Shown piece after piece: positions 1-8,727 of a stretch of DNA of 62,696 nucleotides. This stretch comes from Planctomycetaceae bacterium (GTDB taxonomy: Bacteria; Planctomycetota; Planctomycetia; Pirellulales; Pirellulaceae). How positions within the stretch are numbered: position 1 is the first letter of the stretch; each line of letters opens with the position of its first letter. Both the position numbers and the translations under genes were made by a program. The DNA lies in contig SXOA01000025.1 in NCBI GenBank assembly GCA_005778405.1, positions 1-62,696 of the forward strand, read 5' to 3'. The notes below the pieces were generated by a model that saw only the letters and a list, made by a program, of their open reading frames with translations, ran no database searches and had not been told where the DNA came from.

Positions 1-1
1 G

Positions 2-466
2 ACGACGGCTCTCGACGTGACCATTCAGGCCCAGATGCTGGAGTTGATCAAGGAACTGCAAAAGACGCAGGGGACGGCGGTCATCCTCATTACCCACGCC
101 CTCGGCGTCGTCGCCAGCGTCTGCGACCGGGTGCTGGTGATGTACGGTGGGAAGATTGTGGAAGTAGCCGCGGTCAGTCCGCTGTTTGCCCAGCCGCGGC
201 ATCCGTATACGCTGGGGCTCCTCAAATCGATTCCCCGCTGGGACGCCGACAACACCGGCCCCCTCCCCGCCATCCCTGGCCAGCCCCCCGACATGCTTCG
301 CCCCCCCAGCGGCTGCTCATTCCATCCCCGCTGTTCCTTCGTGATGGACAAGTGCAAGCTCGAAGAGCCGCTGCTCACGCCGGCGGATCATGGGGGAAGG
401 AAGGCGTGCTTTGCGGATGTGAGCGTAGCCACACGCGTCCCGCGTGTTGGCTCGAACGAGAGCTAA
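2..466 (+). CDS. Oligopeptide/dipeptide ABC transporter ATP-binding protein, C-terminal part (5' truncated by window edge)
   Basis: C-terminal 154 residues of an OppD/DppD-type ATPase that would power import of peptides or similar solutes. The frame is open from the first complete codon (TTALDVT, the D-loop just after Walker B), so the true start lies left of the window. Visible are the H-loop segment ILITHALGVVA, the VMYGGKIVE strand and the C-terminal oligopeptide-transporter domain with HPYTLGLL, then PGQPPDMLRPPSGCSFHPRC and further Cys residues typical of the family. The residue after the H-loop His is Ala where Asp is usual. The last residues (VATRVPRVG then SNES) are encoded by a dispersed palindromic repeat at 425-450, so the tail is probably not ancestral. 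The gene converges on the uronate isomerase-like gene. Confidence 0.9.
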   Translation, partial: TTALDVTIQAQMLELIKELQKTQGTAVILITHALGVVASVCDRVLVMYGGKIVEVAAVSPLFAQPRHPYTLGLLKSIPRWDADNTGPLPAIPGQPPDMLRPPSGCSFHPRCSFVMDKCKLEEPLLTPADHGGRKACFADVSVATRVPRVGSNES

Positions 467-513
467 CGCAGTACCTTTGAGAAGAGGCAGACACGCGGGC
501 CGCGTGTCGCCAC
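425..513. repeat. REP-A inverted pair (copies 425-450 and 490-513)
   Basis: Two head-out copies of a palindromic element. The left copy begins GTAGCCACACGCG and the right copy, read on the minus strand, begins GTGGCGACACGCGG. The core ACACGCGG-C-CCGCGTGT is an almost perfect palindrome. The pair sits between two convergent genes. Its left arm is translated as the C-terminus of the ABC ATPase, and its right arm ends four bases before the stop of the next gene. Confidence 0.85.
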
Positions 514-516
514 GTA

Positions 517-1800
517 TCAGCGATAGAAAATCGCCTCCACATTCCCGCGCAAAATCTGCGTTCCAAAATCCACCGCCCGCTCTTCGCTCCAGCCGCGGTC
601 GATACAGAAGCGTTCGGCCAGGACTTTGGCGAGAATCCGCTTGTACATGGCGAACTTTGGCAGGGCGAATTCCAGCTTGTACATGTCGCTGTAATAGCCG
701 ATCTGCTTGGTCCGTGGGACCGCTTCCAGGCGAGCGGCCAGATCGTGTTCGATGAAGGTCGGTGTGTTGCTATACCACCAATGGCCGTTGGTCACGACGT
801 TCGGAAAAATCCAGGCGTAACTCGCCAGTTCCTGGTTGGTCACGCTGGCGAGGACGGAAATCGGAAACGTCACTTGTGGAAAGGCGTTGAACAAATCCTT
901 GTACTGAATCAGCGAAACTCGGCTGTCGTAGAGGTCGCGGCCCTGATGCACGCCCGCTTCATAGACGCCGCGGTTGACGCCGATCATCAGATCGAACGGC
1001 AGCGAATTCTCCGCGCACATTTCAGCGAGGGTCCAGAAGACGAACCCCCCGGCCGCCCGTTTGTCGGCTTCGCTGGCGGCACTGCCGTGCTGGTAGAGGG
1101 CCGCGAGGGCCGTATTTGCCCTGGAATCGCTGACTTTCGCCGGCGAGAAGTCCGGCGGCAGCGAAATCGCGCACGCCCGTGCATTGTTGCCCTTAAAGTG
1201 GTTGAAAAGGGCGGAAATCGCTCGCCGCGTGCTTTCGGCCGAACTCGCTTCAAGCCGCGTGCAACTAGTCAGCCGATCCTGGACGTCGGGTTTGCACAGG
1301 TGAAAAACCAAGTCGTCCGTCCGCAGGCACGGGACGTAGACGCTGGTATCGAAGCCAGCCAGCGGGTCGTCAAAGTCGTTGGTTAGAAAGACGGCTTCGA
1401 GCTGGCTTTGCTCGAGCACCTGCCGGGGCCAATCGGGGGACGCCATCTTGGCCGCGGCTGTGTCATAGAGCAGCTCCCAGTTTTGCAGCGTCACGCGCTC
1501 ATCCGCGAAGCCAAAAAACTTCTGAGCCATTTCCACCAGCCAACTGTACTGGATGGTGTTATTAATCGGCCCCAACCTGGCAATCAGCCGATGGACCTTC
1601 TCTTTGGGGTCGAGTCCCGGCTCTTCAATCTGCTCCTTGGGCATCCCGGCGGAATGGGCCAGCTCGGTGTAATAGTGATAGCCCAGGATGTCGGCGAGAG
1701 TCGTCGATGCCGGCGAGAGTGGGTTGATGTGGGTGTGCGGATCGATCAGGACGAGGGCGTCCAGGGCATCGAAGATCCGGCGGCGAAGTTCGAGAGACAT
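517..1800 (-). CDS. Uronate (glucuronate) isomerase-like amidohydrolase
   Basis: 427 residues. Probably interconverts glucuronate/fructuronate or galacturonate/tagaturonate, the first step of hexuronate catabolism, in the cytoplasm. The N-terminus carries the amidohydrolase metal motif HxH (DPHTHINPL, about residues 21-29). The middle has a LTNDFDDPLAGFD stretch resembling the TTDDP region of UxaC-type isomerases. It is somewhat shorter than Escherichia coli UxaC (about 470), and the RxxR substrate motif is not obvious, so a related amidohydrolase with another sugar-acid substrate is possible. A tagaturonate reductase-like gene at 45780-46946 would supply the next step, though it is 45 kb away. 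The start ATG follows GGAACC-rich DNA with no strong Shine-Dalgarno. Confidence 0.65.
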   Translation of the reverse strand: MSLELRRRIFDALDALVLIDPHTHINPLSPASTTLADILGYHYYTELAHSAGMPKEQIEEPGLDPKEKVHRLIARLGPINNTIQYSWLVEMAQKFFGFADERVTLQNWELLYDTAAAKMASPDWPRQVLEQSQLEAVFLTNDFDDPLAGFDTSVYVPCLRTDDLVFHLCKPDVQDRLTSCTRLEASSAESTRRAISALFNHFKGNNARACAISLPPDFSPAKVSDSRANTALAALYQHGSAASEADKRAAGGFVFWTLAEMCAENSLPFDLMIGVNRGVYEAGVHQGRDLYDSRVSLIQYKDLFNAFPQVTFPISVLASVTNQELASYAWIFPNVVTNGHWWYSNTPTFIEHDLAARLEAVPRTKQIGYYSDMYKLEFALPKFAMYKRILAKVLAERFCIDRGWSEERAVDFGTQILRGNVEAIFYR

Positions 1801-1841
1801 GGGGAGGAACCGCGGAAAGGGGCGAGCGGAAGGCGGAGTGG

Positions 1842-2918
1842 TTATTTCTTGAGATGTTTGTCGAGAAAGTCGTAGGCGACCTTTCGAACGTCTTCGGGAA
1901 AGTCATGGGCGCAGTCGGGATAGTTGGCGGCGAGGTTCTCTTCCACGCCGAGGAGTTTGAAAATCGGTTTGGCGGAGGCGATGGTGTCTTTGACGCCGCT
2001 GACTTCAAAGTTGCTGTCCCCGATAGGAGAACTGGCGAGAAAGGCCCGCGGAGCGAGGGCGGCGATGAGCTCGGGGAAGTCGAACGGAACCTTGTCGGGA
2101 TTGTTCCCGTACTCGCTGGCAATCAGCGGCATATAGCGGGCACTGGTCCAGCCGGCCAGTTTCCCTTCGTAGTATTTGTGGAACCGGGTGAAGCCGCAGT
2201 TGCTGACGGCGACTTTGATGCGTGTGTCGTGGACGGCAGTGAAGATGGTGTTGTGGCCACCGAGTGAATGGCCGATACAGCCGATGCGTTCGGCATCGAC
2301 TCGCGGCAGCGAAACCAGCAAGTCGGTAGCCCGGACATTGTCGTAGATCGCCTTCATCGACCCGCTTTTGTAACCGTACTTGGGGTCGAAGTCGTACTTG
2401 TAGTCGCCGAACGACGGATAGTCGGGGGCGAGCGTGACATAGCCTTGCTGGGCGAGATGGAGCGCATAGTGCAGGTTCGGATTTCCGCCGAGCCCCGCCG
2501 GCTCACCTTTGCCGATGCCGGTGGTTTGATGGAGACAGAGAATAGCCGGCGTTTTTCCATCGCCCGGCGGCAGGAAGAGATAAGCGGTGACGACTTGTTC
2601 TTTGCTGTCCGTGTGGTAGGAGACTTTTCTGCGGACGAGGTCGCCGACCTTGGTCTCTTCCAGCACTTTCATCTCCAGCGGCACTGGTTTCTCCGGTCGT
2701 GGCAGGTCGCCCATGACCTTGTGCAAGTTCGCCAGGACGTGCCCGCGGCGAATCTGCCAGTCCTCCTTCGTCCTGATGGGCTGCTTCTGGCCGGCAGCAT
2801 TCAGGTAATAGGAAAGGTCCTGGTGCTCGGAATACGTCGGCGCATCGTCCGCCGCTTGGGTGGACAAGGAAATCAGAATGCAACCGAGCAGCGATGTCAG
2901 GCGGACTGTGGAAAGCAT
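1842..2918 (-). CDS. Exported alpha/beta hydrolase (acetyl-xylan-esterase/dienelactone-hydrolase type)
   Basis: 358 residues with a cleavable signal peptide (MLSTVRLTSLLGCILISLS, then a TQA-A site). The fold signature is clear: AILCLHQTTGIGK (oxyanion region), the nucleophile elbow GHSLGGHN with catalytic Ser near residue 216, and CAHDFPEDV near the C-terminus supplying the catalytic His. Such planctomycete proteins are usually annotated as acetyl-xylan esterases or dienelactone hydrolases and likely de-esterify plant or algal polysaccharides in the periplasm. The exact substrate cannot be read from the sequence. It lies 41 bp downstream of the uronate isomerase-like gene's ATG on the same strand, so the two may be co-transcribed, hydrolase first. 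Confidence 0.85.
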   Translation of the reverse strand: MLSTVRLTSLLGCILISLSTQAADDAPTYSEHQDLSYYLNAAGQKQPIRTKEDWQIRRGHVLANLHKVMGDLPRPEKPVPLEMKVLEETKVGDLVRRKVSYHTDSKEQVVTAYLFLPPGDGKTPAILCLHQTTGIGKGEPAGLGGNPNLHYALHLAQQGYVTLAPDYPSFGDYKYDFDPKYGYKSGSMKAIYDNVRATDLLVSLPRVDAERIGCIGHSLGGHNTIFTAVHDTRIKVAVSNCGFTRFHKYYEGKLAGWTSARYMPLIASEYGNNPDKVPFDFPELIAALAPRAFLASSPIGDSNFEVSGVKDTIASAKPIFKLLGVEENLAANYPDCAHDFPEDVRKVAYDFLDKHLKK

Positions 2919-2974
2919 GTGACGGAAAAATGGAGGACAGAAAAATCAGAGCAGCAGAGGGAGGGGTATTCTTC

Positions 2975-3008
2975 ACATCCGTGATCGTCCGTGTTTCATC
3001 CGTGGCTA
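2975..3008 (-). repeat. Short direct-repeat element (CCGTG family)
   Basis: Three imperfect copies of an ATCCGTG/GTCCGTG unit lie at the 3' end of the DUF1080 gene, and the stop codon (TAG at 3006-3008, minus strand) falls within it. Units of the type CACGGATGAAACACGG are widely seen in intergenic DNA of planctomycetes and other phyla. Function unknown. Confidence 0.5.
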
Positions 3009-3704
3009 CTTCTTCTCTTCCTTCTCTTCCTTCTCTTCTTTCTCCGCCGGTTCCACCTTACGGATTTTGATGTTTCGCAAGGCGGCTTTAGTGCGGTAGG
3101 CGGAGATGCCGAGGGGCTGGGAGATATCGACTTCAAAACGGGTGGAAATCTTCTTGTCTTTTAGCTCCACGTCGACGAGCTGATCATCGTCGATCCAGGC
3201 TTGGATCTTGTCGTCGGCCACGCGGACCCGGACTTTGTACCACTTGTCCTTCTTGAATTCCTGGTACTTGGTGGTTTCATTCTCCGAGGCATCGAAATTA
3301 TTGATGCTGGAGATGCCGACGACCCCTCCCCCCCAGCCGCCGCAGATGAGGCTGCAATAGGACTTGCGACAGGGGAACGTGAGGCCGCAGAAGAAGTCAT
3401 CTCCTTTGAGCTTCATGGCTTCCAAGGTGATTTCGAAATTGTCGGTCGGAAGTTCGTCCTTCTTTTGCCAGGTCACGCCGGTGAGGGGCTCGCCCATTTC
3501 CAGGATGAGATCTCCTTTCTCAACTTTTACTTCCCCCTGCCCGCCAAAGTCGGTGCTCTTCCATTTGCCGAGCTCTTTGCCGTCGAACAGGCTCTTCCAT
3601 TCGGGCTCTTTGGGTTTGTCCTTCGCGGGGGGATCGGCAACGGAGGCTGACTGCGACGCGACCAAGGCAAATACCACAGCAGTCGAGAGGAGAAGGCGAT
3701 GCAT
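3006..3704 (-). CDS. DUF1080 (3-keto-disaccharide hydrolase-like) exported protein
   Basis: 232 residues. Signal peptide MHRLLLSTAVVFALVASQS, then the hallmark opening of DUF1080 proteins (EWKSLFDGKELGKWKS) and a jelly-roll lectin/glucanase-like domain ending YRTKAALRNIKIRKV. The family is greatly expanded in planctomycetes; some members are described as 3-keto-glycoside hydrolases, but activity here is inferred. The ATG at 3704 is chosen because it begins the signal peptide and has GGAG 7 nt upstream. A longer reading to 3818 would translate a dispersed repeat and overlap the epimerase gene. The C-terminus EKEEKEEKEEKK comes from a 9-bp DNA tandem repeat (TTCTCTTCC units) and could vary in copy number. 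Confidence 0.85.
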   Translation of the reverse strand: MHRLLLSTAVVFALVASQSASVADPPAKDKPKEPEWKSLFDGKELGKWKSTDFGGQGEVKVEKGDLILEMGEPLTGVTWQKKDELPTDNFEITLEAMKLKGDDFFCGLTFPCRKSYCSLICGGWGGGVVGISSINNFDASENETTKYQEFKKDKWYKVRVRVADDKIQAWIDDDQLVDVELKDKKISTRFEVDISQPLGISAYRTKAALRNIKIRKVEPAEKEEKEEKEEKK

Positions 3705-3784
3705 GGAATTGCTCCAGGGAGAGGTGGAAGATGGCAGAATAATGGGATGAGTTGCAGTTTGGTTCGTTACTAAGTGCAATTTCT

Positions 3785-3808
3785 GGGCAGGCTGGAAGCC
3801 TACCCCAC
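3785..3808 (-). repeat. REP-C hairpin element, copy 1
   Basis: On the minus strand it reads GTGGGG, then TAGGCT-TCC-AGCCTG, then CCC. RNA from this strand folds into a 9-bp stem (one G-U pair) with a UCC loop. The element supplies the last codons (Val-Gly) and the TAG stop of the epimerase gene. The same 24 bp recur at 11108-11131 and 59836-59859. Confidence 0.9.
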
Positions 3809-4750
3809 CTTTGCCCACTCTACATACTCTCGCACCCCCTCTTCAATCGGCACGCGCGGTTCGTAGCCGAGGAGACGGCGGGATTTGGTGAGATCGGCAC
3901 AGGTGAGAGGCATGTCTTCCGCGCGGGGCGGATGGAATTCGACGAGGGCCTTTTTGCCGGCGGCGGCTTCAATGAGGCTAATGAGGCGGAGCATCTGCAC
4001 AGGCTCGTTGTGGCCGAGGTTGATCGATTGGCCGGCGATGCCAGGCGCTGTGAGGGCGGCGATGACTCCGGAGCAAATGTCGCTGACGTGCGTAAAGTCT
4101 CGCAGCACGCTCCCATCGCCGTAAAGCGGCAGAGGCTCACCGGCCAAAATTTTCCGCGTGAAGACGGCGAGGGCCAGTTCCGGACGGAGGCGCGGGCCGT
4201 AGACGTTGAAAAAGCGGAGCGACGTGAACGCCAGGCCATAAAGCTGGTTCCAAGTGAAGCCAAGCAGCTCCGCGGTCCGCTTGGTCGCACCGTAAGGACT
4301 GGCGGGTATGCCGAGCGCCGCATCTTCGACGAACGGCGACTGAGCCCCGCGGCCATAGACGGTTGAGGACGAGGCAAACAGGAATCGCTCGACTTCGTGA
4401 CGCCGTGCGGCATCCAGCAGAACGGCCGTGCCGCTGATGTTGGCGTCGATGTAGAGTTGCGGTTCTTTCAGGCTATAGGGCACACCGGGATACGCCCCCA
4501 AGTGAATGACGTGGCTGAACCGGCAGCGGGCGAAGAGAGCCTCACAGAGATGGGCGTCTCGGAAGTTGTCTTCCACCAGGCTGACCCGAGGCTCATGTTC
4601 GAAGAGCGCGGCGTTAGCCCGCTTCATCCGCGGGTCGTAGTAGTCGTTGAAGTTGTCCAGGATAACGACGGCATGCTCCGTCTGGTCGAGCAACCGCCGC
4701 ACCAGATGGCTGCCGACAAACCCCGCACCGCCGGTAACCAGAACCGTCAT
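3800..4750 (-). CDS. NAD-dependent epimerase/dehydratase, UDP-glucuronate 4-epimerase-like
   Basis: 316-residue extended SDR that epimerises or dehydrates nucleotide sugars, probably for surface polysaccharide. The N-terminal Rossmann motif is TGGAGFVGSH (residues 6-15). FNDYYDPRMKRANAALF resembles the NDYYD segment of UDP-glucuronate 4-epimerases. The catalytic Ser/Thr is in SSSTVYG and the Tyr-Lys pair is YGATK. AGGAG lies 7 nt before the ATG. The extreme C-terminus (KVG-stop) is encoded by the REP-C element, so the native end has been replaced or trimmed. It is divergent from the VanZ-like gene, with about 90 bp between them holding both promoters. Confidence 0.85.
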   Translation of the reverse strand: MTVLVTGGAGFVGSHLVRRLLDQTEHAVVILDNFNDYYDPRMKRANAALFEHEPRVSLVEDNFRDAHLCEALFARCRFSHVIHLGAYPGVPYSLKEPQLYIDANISGTAVLLDAARRHEVERFLFASSSTVYGRGAQSPFVEDAALGIPASPYGATKRTAELLGFTWNQLYGLAFTSLRFFNVYGPRLRPELALAVFTRKILAGEPLPLYGDGSVLRDFTHVSDICSGVIAALTAPGIAGQSINLGHNEPVQMLRLISLIEAAAGKKALVEFHPPRAEDMPLTCADLTKSRRLLGYEPRVPIEEGVREYVEWAKVG

Positions 4751-4842
4751 CAGTCGCTCCTAAAACCCACACCCTGTGCCGTGAAATCACTTCGGGCCAT
4801 GATATACTTTCCCGCCCCCTCCCGGCAGAGACCAAGGCCCGC

Positions 4843-5247
4843 ATGACCGCTCCCTCGCAATTCCGCACTTTGCTGATCCTGGCGGCAACGGCTGCGTACT
4901 TGCTGGTCATTTTTGCCGGAACCCACCTGCCGGGCAACGGGATTCACGGAGGAGGGCACAGTGACAAGCTTGTTCACTTTGGGGCGTTTGTCGGACTGGC
5001 GATTTTGTTATGCGGCTGTGTCGCCTGTTTCCGGCGAATTGGGCCGCTTTTGTATGCGGCAATTGTTGCGTTGGCCGCTAGTTATGGCATCCTCGATGAG
5101 CTGACCCAAATGCTCGTTAAGAACCGAACCGCCGATCCACTGGACTGGCTGACGGATGTCTGCGGAGCGATCGCGGGAACATTGATTTTTGCGGCGGGGA
5201 TGTGGCTTTTTGGTCCCGGCAAAAACGGTCACGGTGCGACGGGGTAG
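4843..5247 (+). CDS. VanZ-like family membrane protein
   Basis: 134 residues with four predicted hydrophobic helices (about 8-25, 46-63, 67-86, 109-127). It carries the VanZ-family pattern DKLVHFGAFVGLA, then ASYGILDELTQ and DPLDWLTDVCGAIAG. Family members are small inner-membrane proteins; VanZ itself is linked to teicoplanin resistance, but most chromosomal homologues have no known function. The 3' end overlaps the convergent glycosyltransferase gene by 19 bp. Confidence 0.85.
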   Translation: MTAPSQFRTLLILAATAAYLLVIFAGTHLPGNGIHGGGHSDKLVHFGAFVGLAILLCGCVACFRRIGPLLYAAIVALAASYGILDELTQMLVKNRTADPLDWLTDVCGAIAGTLIFAAGMWLFGPGKNGHGATG

Positions 5248-7466
5248 ATTGCTGGCGGAGCGCCCTGCAGCGGCGGTTTGAGCACCCCTTGGTGGACGAG
5301 CTCAGCGAGCAGTTGCGGAGAGAATCGCGGATCGAAGCCGTAATTGCCTGGGCTGATGTAGCGGTTGTATTCGTCTTCGTCAAAATAGACGTACGCGACT
5401 CGACGGCTCCTGAACTCTCTCCGTCGCTGTTCGGGGGTTTTGCCATCGGTCCAATTCACCAGCAGACAGTCGTCGAAGCAGGTGTTGTAATACACGGACA
5501 TTTCCAGATCAAAGACGGCGGCATCGCTGACGCAGAGAACTGCCTGGCCCGGTTTCACGTTTTGGTTGAGCCAGCGGTGGGCGGCTTTGACGCGCGAGAT
5601 TTGCCGGTCGGTCACCGGTTCATCGGTTCGCAGCCTCTCCAGGGAAGCGAACCAGCGGTTGTCCCCCACGAATGGAGAGACCGCCGCGAGCAGGTTGAAG
5701 GTCAAGCCGGCGACCATCAGACCGGCGACGATGTACGGCAGGGGCTTCTTCCTTTCACATTCAACTCCCGCCCCCGCCAAGAGAGCCGCCAACGGAATGG
5801 CGGGAACAAGGAAGCGATCCAGGCGATGGGTGAAGAGCCACCAGGCGATGAGGAAAAAGGCCAGAACAGCGGCAGTCGCGAGGAAGGGAAAATGAGACGC
5901 GGAAAGCAATTCTGACTCACTCTTGCGATTCTGAATTCGGTTTCGCACTGCGACGGCAATTCCCGCGATTCCCAGCGCCGCAAGAGGAACAGTCAGCGGG
6001 TCATGAAAATCACTCTTCCACAATACATGCTGCGCCGAATCCGCCAGGTTCGCAATCGCAAAGGAAGGTGGCTTGTGAGCCTTAGACCATTGGGCATCTT
6101 TTTCCGGAGTGCGCGACTTTCCCGCAAAAATACTGGAGAGCAGGGGATACGTAGGGTTCTCCGCGACCACCCAGTTCTTGCCGTACCACAAGCCGCAGCT
6201 CAGGGCGGTCACTACCAGCAAGACTGCGGCCGACGAGAGCCCTCTCGGAATGTTCCATTGTGGAAATCTGGCAGCAATGATGAACGCCAGAATCGCTAAA
6301 GGCAGCACCAAAAACACCACGCCGGTATATTTGCACGATGCGGCTGCTCCGGCCAGCAGTCCGCCAATGACGAAAGCGCGAACGTGCTGCGGATTGATCA
6401 GCAGCACAGACATCGCGGTCACTAGATAAAAGGCAAGTACACCTTCGTTGAGCCCGTTGATGCAAACGTGTACCACCCAAGGTGATGAAACGTAAATGGC
6501 GGCTGCCGACAGCCCGGCCAGGGGCGAGAGAAATCGTCTTGCCATCGAGTAAACCGCCAGCGCCGCGAGCGGCCCATGGCAGGCCATGATGAACTTTCCG
6601 GCCAGCGCACCCCACCACCAGGGCCGCTCGCCGCCGGGCATCAACTGAGTCGCCGCGAGAGAATGCAGTTCCGCGCCGAGCGGCATATTGCCATAGACGT
6701 TGTGGGGCAGAAAAGTGACGGCCCCCAGTTCGTTCCATTCCTTGGGAACTTGCAGGTGGTACTCCCGCACGTCGAAGTCCACGGGTGGCAGCAGCGCCCC
6801 GAGAAAGATCGCCAAAGAGCACAGGCCGATGTAGATTCGCAGGCTCCAACTCGCCGCGAGCGCGAGCTTGGAAGCGGGAACGGATTCCGTTGCTGCGAAA
6901 CGGCTCAGGATCGGCGCATCCGGCTCATAATGCAGTTTGCCCAGCCACCAAAGTACAAGGACCGAGCCGGCGGAAATCACCCAACACGGCACGAACAGCA
7001 GCGGACTGATCGGAACGGATATCAGTCCACCCAGCAGCGTCAGCAGCGACTGCAAATGCAGGCCAATGCCGAGCGAAAGTATGATCCGTTCCAGGGTCGT
7101 CAGCGAACTGTCCCATCGAGCCACCCAGAGCACAACTCGCCCCATGAAATAGCACCCCAGCAAGATTGCCGAGCCGCACAGCAGGATCGGCCAGCGATCG
7201 AAGAACTGGGCCTGGCTCCACCTCCCTTCCGCCCATTGACTGACCAGTTCATCGGGCATCAAGAGATGGGCAATCACCAATAGCCGGGGTGGCGAAGTAG
7301 AGAAAAAAATCGCCAGGTATGCCGCCCCAACCGCCACGACTCCTAAGGCGATCGCCCAGTCGGCGGTTGTCGATTCGGTAACTGCTGATTCCTTTACGCC
7401 TGGGGGCGGCTGGTCTCCGTGTGCCTGAGAGCGGAGCGATTCCGATTTACCGCGGGACTTGGACAA
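5229..7466 (-). CDS. Polytopic GT-C-type glycosyltransferase (family 39/ArnT-like)
   Basis: 745 residues with about twelve to fourteen hydrophobic segments and a soluble C-terminal region (about 600-745). The first large loop carries acidic residues in PPVDFDVREYHLQVPKEW (about 226-243), the position of the catalytic Asp in GT-C enzymes that use lipid-linked sugars, followed by NMPLGAELHSL. It probably transfers a sugar from a polyprenyl-phosphate donor to an envelope acceptor; donor and acceptor are unknown. The first codon is TTG at 7464-7466 and no good ATG lies before the first membrane helix, so the start is uncertain. The neighbouring epimerase suggests a shared role in surface carbohydrate. 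Confidence 0.7.
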   Translation of the reverse strand: MSKSRGKSESLRSQAHGDQPPPGVKESAVTESTTADWAIALGVVAVGAAYLAIFFSTSPPRLLVIAHLLMPDELVSQWAEGRWSQAQFFDRWPILLCGSAILLGCYFMGRVVLWVARWDSSLTTLERIILSLGIGLHLQSLLTLLGGLISVPISPLLFVPCWVISAGSVLVLWWLGKLHYEPDAPILSRFAATESVPASKLALAASWSLRIYIGLCSLAIFLGALLPPVDFDVREYHLQVPKEWNELGAVTFLPHNVYGNMPLGAELHSLAATQLMPGGERPWWWGALAGKFIMACHGPLAALAVYSMARRFLSPLAGLSAAAIYVSSPWVVHVCINGLNEGVLAFYLVTAMSVLLINPQHVRAFVIGGLLAGAAASCKYTGVVFLVLPLAILAFIIAARFPQWNIPRGLSSAAVLLVVTALSCGLWYGKNWVVAENPTYPLLSSIFAGKSRTPEKDAQWSKAHKPPSFAIANLADSAQHVLWKSDFHDPLTVPLAALGIAGIAVAVRNRIQNRKSESELLSASHFPFLATAAVLAFFLIAWWLFTHRLDRFLVPAIPLAALLAGAGVECERKKPLPYIVAGLMVAGLTFNLLAAVSPFVGDNRWFASLERLRTDEPVTDRQISRVKAAHRWLNQNVKPGQAVLCVSDAAVFDLEMSVYYNTCFDDCLLVNWTDGKTPEQRRREFRSRRVAYVYFDEDEYNRYISPGNYGFDPRFSPQLLAELVHQGVLKPPLQGAPPAIYPVAP

Positions 7467-7627
7467 GGAAAGCCGCCTTCGTTTGGGCTCGGAAACGTCG
7501 CCGATTACCGCCGACTGTGAGCTATGTTTGCCTGACTACGTCTTTGTCAGCGGGCTGCGCGGCCCCTGGACGCTGCCGGTGGCGCTAATTCTACTGGTTA
7601 TGCGGCCTCGCGTGAGCATCCGTTCCC

Positions 7628-7654
7628 GGCCCCGAACCCCTAGCCCCGACCCTC
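7628..7654 (+). repeat. C-rich tandem element directly before a start codon
   Basis: CCCCGAACCCCTAGCCCCGA ends just before the ATG at 7655. It belongs to the same C4-spacer family as the element at 19043-19088 before flhB. The opposite strand is G-rich and could form a quadruplex. There is no Shine-Dalgarno in this stretch. Confidence 0.5.
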
Positions 7655-8671
7655 ATGTCTTCCTCCCGACTCCGCGGCATCTTCACCCCGAACATCGTCC
7701 CGCTGCTCCCCGACGGCGAGATCAACGAAGCGGAGACGCGGCGGTATGTCGATTGGCTGATCGACCACGGCGTGCACGGCCTGTATCCCAACGGCTCGAC
7801 GGGGGAGTTTACGCGGTTCACGGCGGAGGAGCGGCGGCGGATTATTGAGATTATGGCCGATCAGGCTCGCGGGCGGGTGCCGATTCTGGCCGGAGCCGCG
7901 GAAGCCAACGCCAAGGAAACCATCAAGGCCTGCGAGTATTACCATCAGCTCGGCTGCCGGGCGGTGGCCATCGTCTCGCCGTTTTATTACAAGCTCTCGC
8001 CGGCCGGCGTGTACGCCTACTTCAAGGAAATCGCGGACAACACGCCGATCGACGTCACGCTCTACAACATCCCGATGTTCGCCAGTCCGATCGACGTGCC
8101 GACGGTGCTGAAGCTGGCGGAGGAATGCCCCCGCGTCGTCGCCATCAAGGACTCCTCCGGTGATCTGCCGCACATGATGCGGATGATCGCCGCGGTCCGC
8201 CCCGTCCGTCCCGACTTCGCCTTTCTCACCGGCTGGGATGCCGCCCTGATGCCGATGCTGCTCATCGGCTGCGACGGCGGCACGAACGCGACCAGCGGTG
8301 TCGCCCCAGAAATCACCCGTAAGCTCTTCGACCTGACGATGGCGGGAAAAATCGACGAAGCCCGCGACCTGCAATACCGCCTGCTGCCGCTGTTTGACAC
8401 GATGCTCTACAGCGCCGAATTCCCCGACGGCTTCCGGGCCGCCCTCAAGCTCCGCGGCATCGAACCTGGCCCCAGCCGCCAGCCCCGATCGGCGGTGCAA
8501 GAGCAGCAGCTCGCCAAACTCAGCGACCAGCTCCAGTGCCTGCTCGCCGCCGAAGGATTCACCAGCGAACCGGCCGGCGGCTGCAAAGTCGAACGCACTG
8601 TCGACCCCGAGCACATCGCCAAGATTGTGCAGGGCGTGGTGGGAGAGCTCAAGAAGCGGGGAATGGCTTAA
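7655..8671 (+). CDS. Dihydrodipicolinate synthase/N-acetylneuraminate lyase family aldolase
   Basis: 338-residue class I aldolase of the DapA/NanA superfamily, catalysing pyruvate-dependent aldol addition or cleavage. Recognised motifs are NGSTGEF (about 48-54, pyruvate carboxylate binding), LYNIP with the catalytic Tyr (about 138), and VAIKDSSGD with the Schiff-base Lys (about 165). About 40 extra residues follow the usual 290-300-residue barrel. Planctomycetes carry many paralogues, often for sugar-acid lyases, so this need not be the lysine-pathway enzyme and no dapA symbol is given. The start lies 189 bp from the divergent glycosyltransferase start. A stem-loop follows the stop. Confidence 0.88.
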   Translation: MSSSRLRGIFTPNIVPLLPDGEINEAETRRYVDWLIDHGVHGLYPNGSTGEFTRFTAEERRRIIEIMADQARGRVPILAGAAEANAKETIKACEYYHQLGCRAVAIVSPFYYKLSPAGVYAYFKEIADNTPIDVTLYNIPMFASPIDVPTVLKLAEECPRVVAIKDSSGDLPHMMRMIAAVRPVRPDFAFLTGWDAALMPMLLIGCDGGTNATSGVAPEITRKLFDLTMAGKIDEARDLQYRLLPLFDTMLYSAEFPDGFRAALKLRGIEPGPSRQPRSAVQEQQLAKLSDQLQCLLAAEGFTSEPAGGCKVERTVDPEHIAKIVQGVVGELKKRGMA

Positions 8672-8684
8672 ACGACAAGACCCC

Positions 8685-8727
8685 TCCGAGTTCGGCCCGC
8701 CGGGTGATAAGCGGCGGGCGGCTCGGA
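8685..8727 (+). terminator. Stem-loop after the DapA-family gene, terminator-like
   Basis: An inner stem GCCCGCCG/CGGCGGGC (8695-8702 with 8712-8719) is enclosed by TCCGAG/CTCGGA (8685-8690 with 8722-8727), 14 bp after the stop codon. The downstream AATAATTCC is only weakly U-rich, so intrinsic termination is plausible but not certain. Confidence 0.45.

Noticed and set aside
3705..3818. Longer N-terminus for the DUF1080 protein (to 3818)
   Set aside because: It translates REP-C, overlaps the epimerase gene and places residues before a normal signal peptide; ATG 3704 has GGAG upstream.
7640..8614. 324-codon minus-strand frame
   Set aside because: Antisense to the DapA-family gene, which has intact catalytic Tyr and Lys motifs.
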